Positions 46,035 through 57,789 of a DNA stretch of 64,000 bases are shown here, one piece after another. Under the pieces are notes generated by a model. It worked only from the letters and a program-made list of their open reading frames with translations. It had not been told where the DNA came from and did not search any database. The stretch comes from Scedosporium boydii (taxonomy: Eukaryota > Ascomycota > Sordariomycetes > Microascales > Microascaceae), in contig NJFT01000157.1 in NCBI GenBank assembly GCA_002221725.1, positions 35,071 through 99,070 on the forward strand. Reading direction: 5' to 3'. Positions within the stretch are counted from its first letter, which is position 1; every line of letters begins with the position of its first letter. The translations under genes were made by a program, and so were the position numbers.

Positions 46035-46670
46035 TTTGCCGTGGCTATGACAGGACGAACGCTATACGGCAGGGTTTGCGGCTCTCCGTGGAAATCCTAA
46101 AGCTACCGGGTACTTCTTATAGCTTAGAGAATCTTTTATGAAACTTCGCAGAAAATAAAGATGAGCACCACAATTTGTGCGTCCTAATGGCTCTCTGGAC
46201 CAAGGCATCTACTGCACAGCAAGCTCTACCCCCTCCGCGAGCACCCTTGGCCCCTCAGCTTCGGTCGTCAAACCCACTTGAGAATTACAAGATAACTGTC
46301 GAGGGCGGGACTGGCGTAACGGAAGCATTTCTGGTAAACGTACTACTCATTACAGGAAATGGGCTTTTAACATATTACAGGCTGACGGCGATGCATATTG
46401 TCGTTCGGCTGAGTTCGACTAACTTACTTGTGCAAGTTGAAGTTCATCACAGTCCTCTGTGTAGGGATGCATATGTTGGCGCGCACTCGCGTTTAACTAT
46501 AATATTATTGATAAATGCGAGTGCCGCGGAGTAAATAGAATTAACTTTTCTTTTCCCGATAAAAAAAAACTTGAATTTATTGAGCAGTTATTGATGCCCA
46601 CTCGTGATCATGCGGGATAAGAAAAAGAATAGCATGGTAATTTAACGTCATTTCAATGTTATGTCTTTCG
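46035..46670. other. Intergenic between convergent genes
   Basis: 640 bp, AT-rich, with an A9 run near 46561. No gene seen. Confidence 0.55.
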
Positions 46671-48866
46671 TTACCAAACATCTTCCTATTATGGTATCAT
46701 GGCATTAGCAAGGGATTCAGGCTTGGCAGTTCTTTCAGTATTTGATTAGCCTACTGACCTGGTATTGTTGTCTTGATTTCATATCGCTTAAAAACTTCTC
46801 CGCATCTGATCTAGAAAGATTATTCTGCTCAACTAGAATTTGGACCAAGGCAGCGTTCACTTGTCGAGCCATGCTGTTGGCATCTCCGCAGATGTAAATA
46901 TGTGCTCCTTGCGAAACAAGCCTAGAAACAGCTCGTGCGTGTTCTCGAAGCCGATGTTGAACGTAAACCTTTTCCGGGCCCTCTCTAGAGAAAGCCGTGA
47001 TGAATTCGAACGCATCACTAAGTACGTTCTTATACCTCTGCCACGTCGTCAGTTTGAAAGTGGTCTCGGCCAACGTGCAGTCGACCTGCGAGAACTTACC
47101 TCCCATTCGGTGGCATAGATCAAGTCTTCAGATGACTTCCGGCATCCAAAGAAAAGGAGCATTTGGCCCACTTTCTGGCCCTGCTCCGCATTCCTGACAC
47201 GTTCTTGAATGAAGGCACGAAATGGAGCAACCCCAGTACCAGGTCCGATCATAATAACGGGACATTTGGTGTCGGCTGGTAATCTGAAATGAGAGTGACG
47301 GATATGGATTGGCAGCCTCACGTCCCTGCGCGTATTCCGGGGACCATGTAACTGATAGGAAAGTCTGAAACTATCAGGAGGAACCTCGCAGTTCTGGTGG
47401 TATTTCAAGGCCAGTAAATAGTTTGTTGCTAACCCCTTGAAAGGCTTCTCCTGGTCCTTTACTACCTTGGACTCGACCACGGCCGTGATCGACACCATGC
47501 GAGGTTGCGCTAGCGACGAGGACGATATGGAGTAATACCGAGGTTGTAATTTGCCGAGCCCTTCGATAATGGCGGAATGGGGGACGTCCCTCCATGTGTC
47601 GCCTCTGCTGACTCTTGCTAGTAAACTGGCAAGGTTGAAATACGCTGATCTTGTTTCTTGAAGGAAATGATCCCTATCCCGGCCCAGAAGGGCCATCCTC
47701 TCCTGTGCCTCCTCACTTGGGGCGAAGCTTGCAAGAGTAGCACACAGTTGACGGGACACCGGTGCGCAGATTTCCAAGTAATACCGGAAGAGCGCGTCAA
47801 AGGTCGTAGGAGTCGGGAACGGGACCTTAACCGAGCTATCCACTGCCTTGATGTCAACAACTCGGTTCCTCGTCTCCCAGAGGTTGAGAATTTGGAGAAG
47901 GCTCTCCACCTCCTCGCTCGGGCTGTTAGGCCAGACGGCGATATGATCGCCAGTAGTGTACGAGAAATTTGAATCACCGAGGTCGATTTCCAGGTGCAAG
48001 CAGTTTCTATCTTTGCTAGAAAAGAGCTCGGATGACTCCGAGACAACGGCAAGGTAGGGGTTGTGAGCATCGTATGGTCCTTGCGGAGCGCTTCGTAGAG
48101 CGTCCGTGGTGGGCTCACCCAGAAACACCCCATTCGAAGTGGGCGTAAGTTCATCGCGGGGCGATATCGCGAAAGTGGGTTCGTAGACAATGGATCGCTC
48201 TTTCAAGTTAAACATCTTTGCGAGCGGTGTCCACATAGACCCTTTCCACGCCAAGAAGTCTTCTTCCAAGCCCCCCTTGCCATCGTCTCCCTCTCCAACA
48301 TCCCCCAGCCGGTTTGCCCCGAGGTCCGTAAGCGCTTGATTCACAGAGCGAACCATCCAGTTGTACTTTTCATAGGTGCTATTGCCCAGACCGAAAGCGG
48401 CAAACGAGAGGTCACGCAAAGGGGAAGGGTTGTCGGCGGAGAGAAGTTCGCCTGATGTAATGAATGTGTGAAAGTCGACGGCGTTGTCGGTCGGCTCGCC
48501 CTCGCCATAAGTTGCGAGAACGAAGATGAGAATTGTACTTCTAGGAAGCTGACCGAGGCGATCGTAATCGTACTCCTCGAGGTCTGCAACCATCGTGTTC
48601 AGCCCGAAACGACTTTTGCCTTCCTTGGCAAGACGTGCGGCATAATCTTCCGCAGTCCCCGTTTGAGAGCCATAGAAGACGACACAGTTCTTGTTGGTTC
48701 TTTTGATGATCTCGACGATATCTCTGGAGGGATCGGGTCTAGGTTCAGGGCTAGGTGTCTCATAGGTGCCGAGTTTGGCCTTGGGCCTTGGCCGTTGCCC
48801 AAAGTAGAAAATTAGTAGGAGTATTCCTCCCAAGACGAAAGGGTCGATCAACGCGTTGAGTCCCAT
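46671..48866 (-). CDS. NADPH-cytochrome P450 reductase
   Basis: Exons 48866-47100, 47037-46759 and a 15-base terminal exon 46685-46671; introns of 62 and 73 bp; 686 residues. Reading through the second intron would end the protein SRLIKY; splicing gives QYQEDVW, the conserved Trp end that stacks on FAD. The N-terminal membrane anchor is at ~8-22. The FMN domain has [12 protein letters not shown] (~65-76) and [11 protein letters not shown]. The FAD domain has RYYSISSS. The NADPH part has [12 protein letters not shown] and [10 protein letters not shown]. The enzyme passes electrons from NADPH to microsomal P450s. It is divergent from a CYP504-like P450 gene and shares a promoter with two CGG-N5-CCG sites, so this may be a cluster-dedicated reductase and not the general one. 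Confidence 0.95.
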
Positions 48867-49010
48867 CTTCTGGCTGTCGCAACTGCAACCAAATTAGTCA
48901 ACAGAAATGCAAATGCAGAAGGTATCGCTCACTCTACATTAGCTTCTCGATCGTCGCTGGCATGCCTCATGTAGTTTCGCCAAGCAGTGCACTGGGCCGT
49001 AACCGGAAGT

Positions 49011-49021
49011 CGGACATCCCG
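49011..49021. promoter_or_regulatory. CGG-N5-CCG site near the P450 reductase
   Basis: CGGACATCCCG with flanking T and A, 145 bp upstream of the reductase start codon. Confidence 0.7.
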
Positions 49022-49660
49022 ATCGTCTTGTCAAAGGTTTGTCGGATGATGCGACCAAATGCCACTGGGCACATTGAGTGGGTTTATTTGGCGTAAGTTC
49101 ATGTGGAGGAATTTTGTGCTTGGGCTTCTGCTCCTGGCATATACTGCGGGTGACGTTCAGACTCAGTGAGGTCGAGTGCCAGCAAAACCACTTCGTCTCA
49201 CTAGTCTCATCGACATGATAAGGTAACCGTGTTGTATTAGAGCATCAGATCTAAATGGAACTAATGGATTTTTGAACATGTACATGTCAAAATATGCATC
49301 AATCACAATCTTTGCGCCAGTAATGCCCTTGCGTTTCATGAAGTGAAGAACCTGTTTTGCAACATCCGATGTAGTCCGATCCCAGTCATGGTCAAATCAA
49401 TCCATAATACATTATCGTTGAATTTAATAAACCATCCACCATTAGAGAAGGTGACGTCGATACACGCCGTGGCTTTTTACGCCTCACCTATTGGAATTCG
49501 AGGTGTGCCCTGCTCTAATCTATCCTCCGAAGTCCGATACTCATGGGGTACCCATCTTAACGCCCTTGTTTAAGGCAAGGATTCTTTCTCATGTCGTCGG
49601 CGCCGCCGCCTGGACACCCACCCTGGGTATGATCGGAAGTATCTCCAATTCTCCTACAGT

Positions 49661-49671
49661 CGGAGCATCCG
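49661..49671. promoter_or_regulatory. CGG-N5-CCG site near the P450
   Basis: CGGAGCATCCG, flanked by T on the left and C on the right, 228 bp upstream of the P450 start codon. Confidence 0.6.
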
Positions 49672-49898
49672 CCAACCTGGCAAAGATCATCATTCCCGCA
49701 GAGGGAGAGATGCGGAGTCGAGGGCGAAACGGGAAAAAAAAAAAAAACATAAGTTACCCATTTGAATGCGAGCCATTTTTGAAATTGACGATAAATCATC
49801 TTAACAATCATTCGATTCTTGATCATCCTCCATAGCACGGTCTGTTTTGCTGTTTCAATCTTTTCTAACTCGACTCATCTTTCGAATCTTCATCAATT

Positions 49899-51706
49899 AT
49901 GGACCCCAAGGCTCGTATCTCCTCCGATTGGCTGGCATACCAGTGGCATCAGCTCAAGGGTCAAGAGCATGCCGGACCAGTCTTGACGGCGGTTGTGGTG
50001 GTGTTGCTCACCTACGTGCTTTACAGTGTAAGCGTCCTCGTACCCAAACCCAAGCTGGCGTCATTGCTTGCTTCTTCCTGATGTGGCGCGCAGCAAGTTG
50101 ACAAATCTTTGATAGGTAATGTTTGCCACGGACATTCCTCATATCAAGGGCATGCCGGAGATTCCTGGCGCAGTTCCGGTGTTTGGACACCTTTTGAAGC
50201 TCGGCGAGGATCACGCCAGTGTTTGCGAGAAATGGTGGCGCCAGTACAACCATTCAGTCTTCCAGATTAAGCTGGGGAACACCAGGGCCGTGGTCGTCAA
50301 TTCCTTCGAAGACTGCAAGAAGATGCTTCTTGGCAACCAGAATGCAGTCATTGACCGCCCCAAGCTCTACACCTTCCATGGCGTAATCAGCAGCACTCAA
50401 GGCTTCACCATCGGGTCTTCGCCCTGGGATGACTCTTGCAAGAAGAAGCGAAAGGCTGCTGGTACGGCTTTAGGCAGACCTGCATTGAGAAACTACTATC
50501 CCATGTTCGACTTGGAGAGCTACTGCATTCTGCGAGACATGAAGAGGGATAGCCAGGGCCAGATCGAGATTGACGTTCGCCCTTACATCCAGCGGTACGC
50601 GCTCAACACCACATTGACTCTCTGCTATGGCATTCGCATGGACAACGTGTACGACGATCTACTTCGTGAGATTCTCCACGTGGGATCGGCCATCTCTCTG
50701 TTGCGCAGCGCCTCCGAGAACCTGCAAGATTATGTGCCAGCGTTGAGGTATATCCCCAACAACGAGAAGATTGCTCGGTCAAAGGAGCTTCGGGGGCGAC
50801 GAGACGCCTACCTGGATCTCCTCTTGACCAAGGTCCGAGAGATGATTCAGAACGGCACGGATAAGCCGTGTATCTCGGCCGCCATTCTCAAGGACGAGGA
50901 GACCAAGCTCACGGGCGTCGAAGTCTCGTCAATTTGTTTGTCTCTGGTTTCTGGCGGCTTTGAGACGATTCCCGGAACTTTGACCTCCTGCATCGGATCT
51001 CTTTCGACCAAGGAAGGGCAAGCATGGCAAGATCGGGCCTACGAGGACATCAAACGTCATTATCCCGACATTCGCGATGCTTGGACTGCCTGCTTTAAGG
51101 AAGAAAAAATTCCCTACATTAATGCGATCGTCAAAGAGGCCGGCCGATACTATACCGTCAGCTCCATGAGTCTGCCGAGGAAGACTGTCACAGAGGTCAA
51201 CTGGAACGGTGCTATTATTCCTCCCAAGACCATGATCTTGATCAATGCCCAAGCTGGCAATCATGGTGAGTTTATCCGCAACTACAGGGCCCCTACGGCT
51301 TGTCGTCGAAAAAGTCTTTCTAACGTTGGTAGATGTTGATCATTTCGGTCCGGACGCGGGGAGCTTTAATCCCGAGAGGTGGCTTAAGAGCCTGAACCCT
51401 CCCACAGAGGATACCAGTGGTCTGGGCCACCTAAGTTTCGGCACTGGTTCTCGTGCTTGTTCGGGCCAGTACATCGCTGCTCGCCTTTTGTACGCCGCGT
51501 TGGTGAGGCTTCTATCTTCCTATAAGATCGTGGCCAGCAAAGAACACCCTCCCAACACCGACTACGTGGAGTACAACCAGTTCAAAACCGCGCTGGTTGC
51601 GATCCCGAGGGAATTTAAGGTTAAGCTCATCCCCAGGGACGCGGCCATGCTGGATGAGTGCTTGGACCTTGCGGAGCAGAGGACCCGTGATCATTACAAG
51701 GAGTAG
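49899..51706 (+). CDS. Cytochrome P450, CYP504-like (phenylacetate hydroxylase type)
   Basis: Exons 49899-50027, 50116-51265 and 51333-51706; introns of 88 and 67 bp; 550 residues. A membrane anchor lies at ~29-43. The Pro-rich hinge PEIPGAVPVFGHL follows. The I-helix is GGFETIPG, the K-helix ExxR is EAGR, and the haem motif is FGTGSRACSG with Cys469. The passages WRQYNHSVFQIKLGNTRAVV, STQGFTIGSSPWD and RKAAGTALGRPALRNYYPMF are characteristic of CYP504, whose known members (Aspergillus PhacA/PhacB) hydroxylate phenylacetate at C2 or 3-hydroxyphenylacetate at C6 on the way to homogentisate. The neighbouring reductase would supply electrons. Which arylacetate this copy uses cannot be told. Confidence 0.9.
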
Positions 51707-52284
51707 GCTCCCCCGGGCCTTTTTTGCCGGCGCTGGCTTGAAGCTTTGTTCCATGAGTGAAGACCCATGTACGCGGGATGTGGTCCGAGACCTGCCAATG
51801 AAGAACATGATACGATCTATATCAGGAACATTACAGGAATAGTTGCGTGGCAACAGCGCAGGCTCAATATTAGGCGAATTGCGCTCGTTCTCGTGTTATT
51901 AGCAATTACCAGGGAGAGTTTAATGAGACGGTAATTCGAATTAACAACATCTGTTCGTGTGCAAATGCTGAGAAGTTTTGAACTATTAAAGGTCGATCAC
52001 CGGCTGATAAACGGCGATAATGGCTAGATTTTATTGACATCGCTGTACAAACGTTGGCGGTGTGTAAATGGTGGCAAAGGCGGGCCGGAAAGCCTAGACT
52101 CACTTGAACTTATCGTTTCCGGCGGAGTCACCATTGCGCAAGAATATTTATGAACATTCAATAGACGGAATATATATATCTCTCTGACATGTCTCTTGAC
52201 TATTCTATACTCCGAAGGCAGGGAGACATCAAAAATGAGTAGGACACCAGTCTATTAACGGGGAGCTCACGTTGTGTTTCTACT
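51707..52284. other. Intergenic between convergent genes
   Basis: 580 bp between the 3' ends of the P450 and RidA genes; AT-rich, nothing recognised and no CGG-N5-CCG site. Confidence 0.6.
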
Positions 52285-52740
52285 CTAAGCCTCGACGACT
52301 GCAACTGCCTTAACTTCCACAATCATTCGGGGATCCGGTAATTCCTTAACGCCAATGGTAGCTCTAGCCGGAGCAACAGCACGAGTCGTGAACACTTTGT
52401 TCCATTCCTCATTCATACCAGCATAGTAGCGCTCCATGTCCAGAATATAGACCACAGCGTCAATCACGTTGTGGATTCCGCCCTTCCCGTCTGTCGCACC
52501 CTTGATGATGTTGTCGACGTTCTCGAGGACCGCAGCAGTTTGCTTGCGGATGTCTAGAGTGCGTGTTCCGTCCGAGTTTTCGGTAACGCCCGGCCAGGTG
52601 CCATCCGGCCGACAGCACGCCGTCCCGGAAATGTAGATAGTGCGGTGGTTCGCGAGGGGGGCGAGGCGCGCTTGTGCAAATCGTGTGGCACCTTCAGGCG
52701 CATCAGGCTTGGTTAGGTATGCTTGTCCGTTGGGAGACAT
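52285..52740 (-). CDS. RidA/YjgF-family deaminase (2-aminomuconate deaminase type)
   Basis: 151 residues, one exon. The frame is open ~270 bp upstream, but the ATG at 52740 begins MSPNGQAYLTKPDAPEGATR, the normal start of this family. The trimeric chorismate-mutase-like barrel is shown by NHRTIYISGTACCRPDGTW, the RKQTAAVLENVDNII helix and the C-terminal block RATIGVKELPDPRMIVEVKA, whose Arg binds the substrate carboxylate. Family members hydrolyse reactive enamines/imines; one branch is 2-aminomuconate deaminase in aminophenol breakdown. Beside an amine oxidase it could clear imines or act on a nitrogen-bearing ring-cleavage product. It is divergent from the MFS gene, with 423 bp between starts and two regulatory sites. 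Confidence 0.87.
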   Translation of the reverse strand: MSPNGQAYLTKPDAPEGATRFAQARLAPLANHRTIYISGTACCRPDGTWPGVTENSDGTRTLDIRKQTAAVLENVDNIIKGATDGKGGIHNVIDAVVYILDMERYYAGMNEEWNKVFTTRAVAPARATIGVKELPDPRMIVEVKAVAVVEA

Positions 52741-52939
52741 GGCGATCGCGAGGAGCTGACTTGTAGATTGTAGATGTGTATTGGAAATGGGGTTGATGTT
52801 TCGATGACGGATGTGATTTTCAAGGTCAAAATCAAGGTCAAACACAGGGGCCCTATAATATTTTGAAGGCAACAACTTTGGTCTCGTTCTCTCGTCATTG
52901 CGGTCCCGTATATGAGATCTTTTCGTTGGGCAATGTTGT

Positions 52940-52950
52940 CGGAGGATCCG
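52940..52950. promoter_or_regulatory. CGG-N5-CCG site, RidA/MFS promoter (1)
   Basis: CGGAGGATCCG in the full form TCGG-N5-CCGA. Confidence 0.7.
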
Positions 52951-52973
52951 ACTCACACTTGATCGGTATCCAT

Positions 52974-52984
52974 CGGCCCATCCG
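52974..52984. promoter_or_regulatory. CGG-N5-CCG site, RidA/MFS promoter (2)
   Basis: CGGCCCATCCG in the full form TCGG-N5-CCGA, 34 bp after the first site. Confidence 0.7.
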
Positions 52985-53163
52985 AAATCACCATCCAGTT
53001 CAAACCATCGCAAAGCAGGATTCTAACGGCCGATTAGGAGGATCGTTTCAAATTCTCCTGATATTCGTTATTTCCAATTGATATCTGATGAGATCCAGAA
53101 GCTCGATCCCCAGTAATACCACCAAAACCAAACGAATTGTCAATCCTAAACCTGTCACTGGTC

Positions 53164-54607
53164 ATGTCTCAGTCAACTCCAAGAGCAACGGAGAAACTCT
53201 CAATCCATTTGGGCGCAAACGGTGCAGAACAGATCGTTCCCAGAAGAGAAGAGAATGAAAAAGGAGAGCACAAAGATGTGTCAGACGTTTCGACGGACAG
53301 CTCCCATGATCCCGACGTCACAGAATATCCCGAAGGAGGTTGGAGAGCCTGGGGAGTAGTGCTAGGGAGCTGGATGGCCTTGTTCAGCTCAATGTCTTTC
53401 ATGAATAGCATAGGAACATTCCAAGCATACCTGCTACGGAATCAACTGAGCAGTCATAGTCCTGAAGCTGTGGGTTGGATCTTTGGTGTCTACAATGGCT
53501 TGACGTTCCTCCTTGGTGTCCAAGCCGGGCCCATCTTCGATGCGAGAGGTCCCCGTGCGCTCATTTGTTGCGGAGGCGTCTTGACAATCCTTTATCTGAT
53601 GCTGCTGGGCATCTGTAGAGAATACTGGCATTTCATGCTCGTATACGGCGTCTTGGGTGGCATCAGCCTCTCGCTCATATTTGGGCCCGCTATTTCAATA
53701 GTTGCCCACTACTTCTATACCAGACGTGGACTTGCCACCGGCATTGCATCATCTGGGGGCGCTATTGGCGGCATCGTCTTTCCGCTAATGCTCCAGAAGC
53801 TTTTTTCAACGGTTGGATTTGCCTGGGCAACCCGAATTTCGGCATTTGTATGTGTTGTCACATTCCTTCTCGCCGCCGTCCTCATCCGTCCTCGCTTCCC
53901 CCCAAAACCGTTGACGCTGTTCACAGCGCGCCCTGACTTGACAATTTTTCGACATGGCGGCTTGACCCTGACGAGTCTCGGCGTCTTTTTCCTCGAATGG
54001 GGGCTCTTCATCCCCTTCTCCTACATCGCATCCTATGCTCTCGATCATGGGAGCTCGTCAACTTTTTCATATATGCTCCTCTCACTCATTAATGCCGCCG
54101 GAGTGTTTGGTCGGTGGATTCCGGGATACTATGCCGACCGGCTAGGAAGATTCAATATGCTGATACTCACCGTTCTCGGCTGTTTTATCAGCGTCCTTGG
54201 CTTCTGGTTACCAGCCAAGTCGAGTGAACCGCTCGTCGTCGTCTTCGCCTTGGTTTTCGGCTTTTTCAGCGGCAGCAACGTTAGCCTTGCTCCGGTATGC
54301 GTTGGCCAGTTGTGCAAGCTGCAGTCGTACGGACGATATTACTCTACGGCATATATACTGGTTAGCGTCAGGTTAGTTAGTTCGAAGCTACTCGGCCCCC
54401 TGCATCCCTACAGAACCGACAAGCTCATGCTGCATCTTTAGTATGTTCACCGGTACCGCGTTAGGAGGGAAATTTCTTGAGATGTCCAACAATCAGTACC
54501 GAGGTGTGATTATATTCGCAGCTGCAAGTTATCTCGCAAGTTTTCTCTGTCTCACCATGGCAAAGGTTATTTGCTGTGGAAGAGATAAGATCTGGTCAAA
54601 ATTTTAG
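53164..54607 (+). CDS. MFS transporter, monocarboxylate (MCT) type
   Basis: Exons 53164-54371 and 54442-54607; 70-bp intron (GTTAGT donor); 457 residues. A ~65-residue acidic cytosolic tail ends in the MCT family motif YPEGGWRAWGVVLGSWM (D/E-G-x-W-G/A-W). Twelve membrane segments follow, with FFLEWGLFIPFSYI and GRWIPGYYADRLGRFN as conserved loops. The last exon supplies segments 11-12 (FTGTALGGKFLE to LASFLCLTMAK). The family carries monocarboxylates, aromatic acids or cofactors with protons; here a phenylacetate-like acid is a sensible guess from context. The start is the first ATG of the frame; the frame itself opens 27 bases earlier at TTG. Confidence 0.9.
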
Positions 54608-55445
54608 CTAGGCGGTGGCTTTGCTCCCCTCCATCTGTTGGGTATGCTCTCTTCTTGGAACATGGTTTATTACTGTAGTACAGAATTGGTGAGTTGGTTT
54701 TGGTTAGCGTACTGAGCGCAATGCCACTGAACTTGAAAAGGGGGATGTAAAGGTTAGGGTCGTGCCACAGAGTGAAGAGGCACAGTAGAGCTGATGAAGG
54801 TCAAGTGTAGGTATGGTAGTAAATATCCACTAATCGCTGATTCCTCCCATTTCCCAAGGATATAACACCCCTTAAATACGCGAGTGTAGTCCTGCCCTTG
54901 ATCGTATAGAGGTCTTAGGGTGGTGCGATCCCTCTTACGATTCATCCCCTTATCGAACGGTCGTCCCCTCGAGGCCTCCACGAGAACGCCTATAGAGCCC
55001 CTCCTAAGATGGGCTTATTCTCCTTCTAGCGCGGTTCCTTTAGATCCTCCAGCCTATCCTACGGCGACCTCTATTTGCCCTAATGTCAGTGCCCCCCGTA
55101 GGCGGTAGTTGCAATAGCTGACGCCCGAGGTATCTCCTCTCCGGAGCGCGGCCTTCTGGAGGTCTCGCGTGGCTCTGTGCCAGACAAGGGAGACATCGAC
55201 GGCGTATCTAACGTCACACAACCTCGTGGTGGCCATAGATTAGACTATTAGAGTGATGTATTTGATCAAAACAGGATAGTAGAGTCTTCACGCCGTGGCT
55301 CGAAATTTTAAGTCTACAGAAGCTTGAGCACGTAGGAATATACGATAATCGTTGCCTATTTATAAAGTCGACACTGTTCGACATTCTGATTCATTTACCA
55401 AAGTGGAGTACGTGCTGCCTCCCTCCCAAATCTGACACCACTCCA
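54608..55445. other. Intergenic with a GC-richer, possibly foreign segment
   Basis: 840 bp between convergent genes. The segment ~54890-55245 is GC-richer than its AT-rich flanks and, on the minus strand, reads like broken coding sequence (TTRLCDVRYAVDVSLVWHRA, then several TAG/TAA stops). It may be a short relic of a mobile element or gene; the family is not recognised. Confidence 0.35.
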
Positions 55446-57627
55446 TCAGAGTTTTGGCTTGCCCTCGGGCTCACTGAACGAGTTTGCAACTTCGGGTGAA
55501 GCCAATTTCGAAGATGGATCCTTCACCACTTCGGAGGGAGGAACCCATAACGCAGGGTTTTTTTCGAAGAAGTTACTTGCGCGAACCGTGACGCTCACAG
55601 GTTCAGCTGGCATGATGGGGAAGTCTTCGGTGCGCGGGAAGTGTGTTAGTCCAAATTGTATATAACAGACGATGTCGGTGTTGTCGATGGAGCCATCACG
55701 AGCGACCCAGTCCGTGATGGTCTCATTATCTGGGTGATTTTGGCCGGTGGATTGACAGACATATGATCCCGCCGGGAATCGCTGATCCTCCGCATATGGC
55801 AAAACCCAAAGTGCTTTGGTTGCAAAAGCTCCTCTTCTAGCCACAATACTGTCACTCTGGGCTAGGAGAGCAGGGCATGATAAGTTGATGATCTTATAGG
55901 CCACAGGCTTCTTCGAGACCCTGTTAATGCGGTTCGGGTTGATAATGTCCCACGTCCGACTGGTCTGGTGATTGTACTCGGCTCCGGCCTCTTTGGCGGT
56001 GCGGAAAACGGTTTTCTTGGCCAAGAAGCCATTGCCATAAGGGTTGTGCTTGGACCTTACCGGGCCGCTAGACTGCACAGCATCGGTTTGAACCACGGTA
56101 TTGAAGGGCCCGTCAACCTCGGGGTCGATCCGCAAAGAAAATATATGCTGGTGGTTTTGCGCATCGATCCCTTTGGCCACTTCCGTTCCGTAAGGTGCCG
56201 ATTCCTCGGATGCGTGAAGGCAATAGGTATTAAGCATACCCGTGAGCTTGACCTCGCACTTGTAGGTCCCATCTAGGGTAAAAGTATGGTAGAAAGCATA
56301 CTCGTAGTTAGCTGCAGTTAAAATCTGCGAGATGATGAGCTTCCGGTCCCGAGCCGAAACAACCGTGTTATCTCGAAAATCGGTATGCTTGTACAGGAGC
56401 CCGTTATCTTCTTCGTGAATACACACCGCGTTCTTAATGGTCCATGGCTGGCCGTCGCCGGACACCAAGTGCGCATCCAAGTAGTGAATAGTGCCTTTAC
56501 AGTCGCAACCTAACTTGAGCGAGTTGGCCATGTACCCGGCACCATACTCCCCAATATCGAACGCAAATTTCCGATGGTGAGGGTTCTTTGGGGAACCGTA
56601 TGGGACAAACATCTCTACAACGCTGAGCCTGTTGAAGATCTTGCGTGGGCGGTTTTCGTAAGGGTCGAGAATACGCACGTCGGAAAGCACGAGGCCTTCG
56701 CGATAATTGAAGCCAATGTGCATCTTCAGTCCGGCCCATTCAAGCTCGTTCCCGTTCATCTGAAAGGATACTCCCCGAGGCTGCGAGATCTCGATTGGTT
56801 TCAAGACATCAAGTCGATAACCATGTCCGATGAGCTCGGGAAGGTAGTTGTGTTTCTCCCGAGGGAACCGCGTACGTTCTCCATTTACTAGCTGAATGTC
56901 CACGGCGAGGATCTCCTCCGTTTCGGTATCGGCAATGACGGTAAAATCAAGGGGGTGAGCGTACTGGTTGTCTGACGGAAATTCACGATAATAGGCTAGG
57001 GCTTGCTGCAATCTATGCTCAAATCCCCAACGTTCCTCCACACCGATTGCCCAGCCGTCGAAATAGACCTTGGACATATCGGTGATTCCGATACCCCGGC
57101 AAGCATCGATGACGGCAGGATGAACCCTGGCAATTCTTTCAATGAGGTCCAGATCCTCCAGGGTGAGAATCGGCATGACATCTCTCATATTGCGCCATGA
57201 TTCGACTTGAGACGTGACCAGGTTGACGGTCACTTCAGAGACCTGCTGGTTCTTCCTGGATATGACTACAGCCAAGGATCGCCTAACAGGGCGCTTGCCA
57301 TTGAGATCCCTGAATACGGCGTACTCGGCCTTGGTCGGCTCAATGAGGGTGACGCTGTTGAACTTGATGCCCGCAGGAGCTGCAGACCGCACAAGGGCAG
57401 TGGTGGTGCTAATCTCCTGGGGAGATAAGGGATCTAATTAATAGATAGTATATCAGCCAGCGTTCTACATAGTACGAACCATTTCACTGCATTGGCTCAA
57501 GTAACCACACGGGAGGCATATTAATGTGCACCGGAAACCTACCAAGAGGATGCGGCGTCGATCTCGCTACATGCGGTTTGGTGGGGTCCGACGAGGAGCG
57601 AGCGCCGGCACAGCAGGAAGCAGACAT
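55446..57627 (-). CDS. Copper amine oxidase (topaquinone), probably peroxisomal
   Basis: Exons 57627-57543 and 57433-55446; the 109-bp intron restores HPLDPLSPQEISTTTALVR, the family N-terminus; 690 residues. Tyr405 in TAANYEYAF (N-Y-D/E) is the precursor of the topaquinone cofactor. Asp321 (AFDIGEYGAG) is the catalytic base. Copper ligands are His456 and His458 (NHQHIF) and the His of LTHFPRTEDFP. The enzyme oxidises primary amines to aldehydes with release of NH3 and H2O2. The C-terminus is Pro-Lys-Leu, matching the type-1 peroxisomal targeting signal, so H2O2 would be produced where catalase is. In this cluster a phenethylamine- or tyramine-like substrate would give an arylacetaldehyde, one step before the arylacetate used by CYP504. 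Two regulatory sites lie 160-200 bp upstream. Confidence 0.95.
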
Positions 57628-57789
57628 GTTTGTTTGTTATTTTTGCTTTTTGGGGGGAGCAAGACTTGGGCAAAACGAATAGAGTGGAGTCTTTGGAAAT
57701 GGCCTATAGATGAGTGAGGTTGAGATGAGACGACTGAGTTGTGCTTTATTAAGAGTTCGGGGTTTGGGGTTAGTTTCCCTGCCTATCGG

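Larger units (their letters stand above)
48867..49898. promoter_or_regulatory. Divergent promoter of P450 reductase and P450
   Basis: 1.03 kb between two divergent start codons, with one CGG-N5-CCG site near each gene (49011, 49661). An A-run of ~13 lies at 49734-49746. No coding frame recognised. Confidence 0.6.
52741..53163. promoter_or_regulatory. Divergent promoter of RidA and MFS genes
   Basis: 423 bp between divergent start codons with two CGG-N5-CCG sites 34 bp apart (52940, 52974), each about 200 bp from both starts. Confidence 0.65.

Noticed and set aside
53137..53163. Upstream TTG start for the MFS gene
   Set aside because: Nuclear fungal genes start at ATG; the first ATG is at 53164.
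57417..57542. Amine oxidase intron ending at the CCCCAG before 57416
   Set aside because: That acceptor puts a stop codon in frame; the TAG acceptor at 57434 restores HPLDPLSPQEIS.
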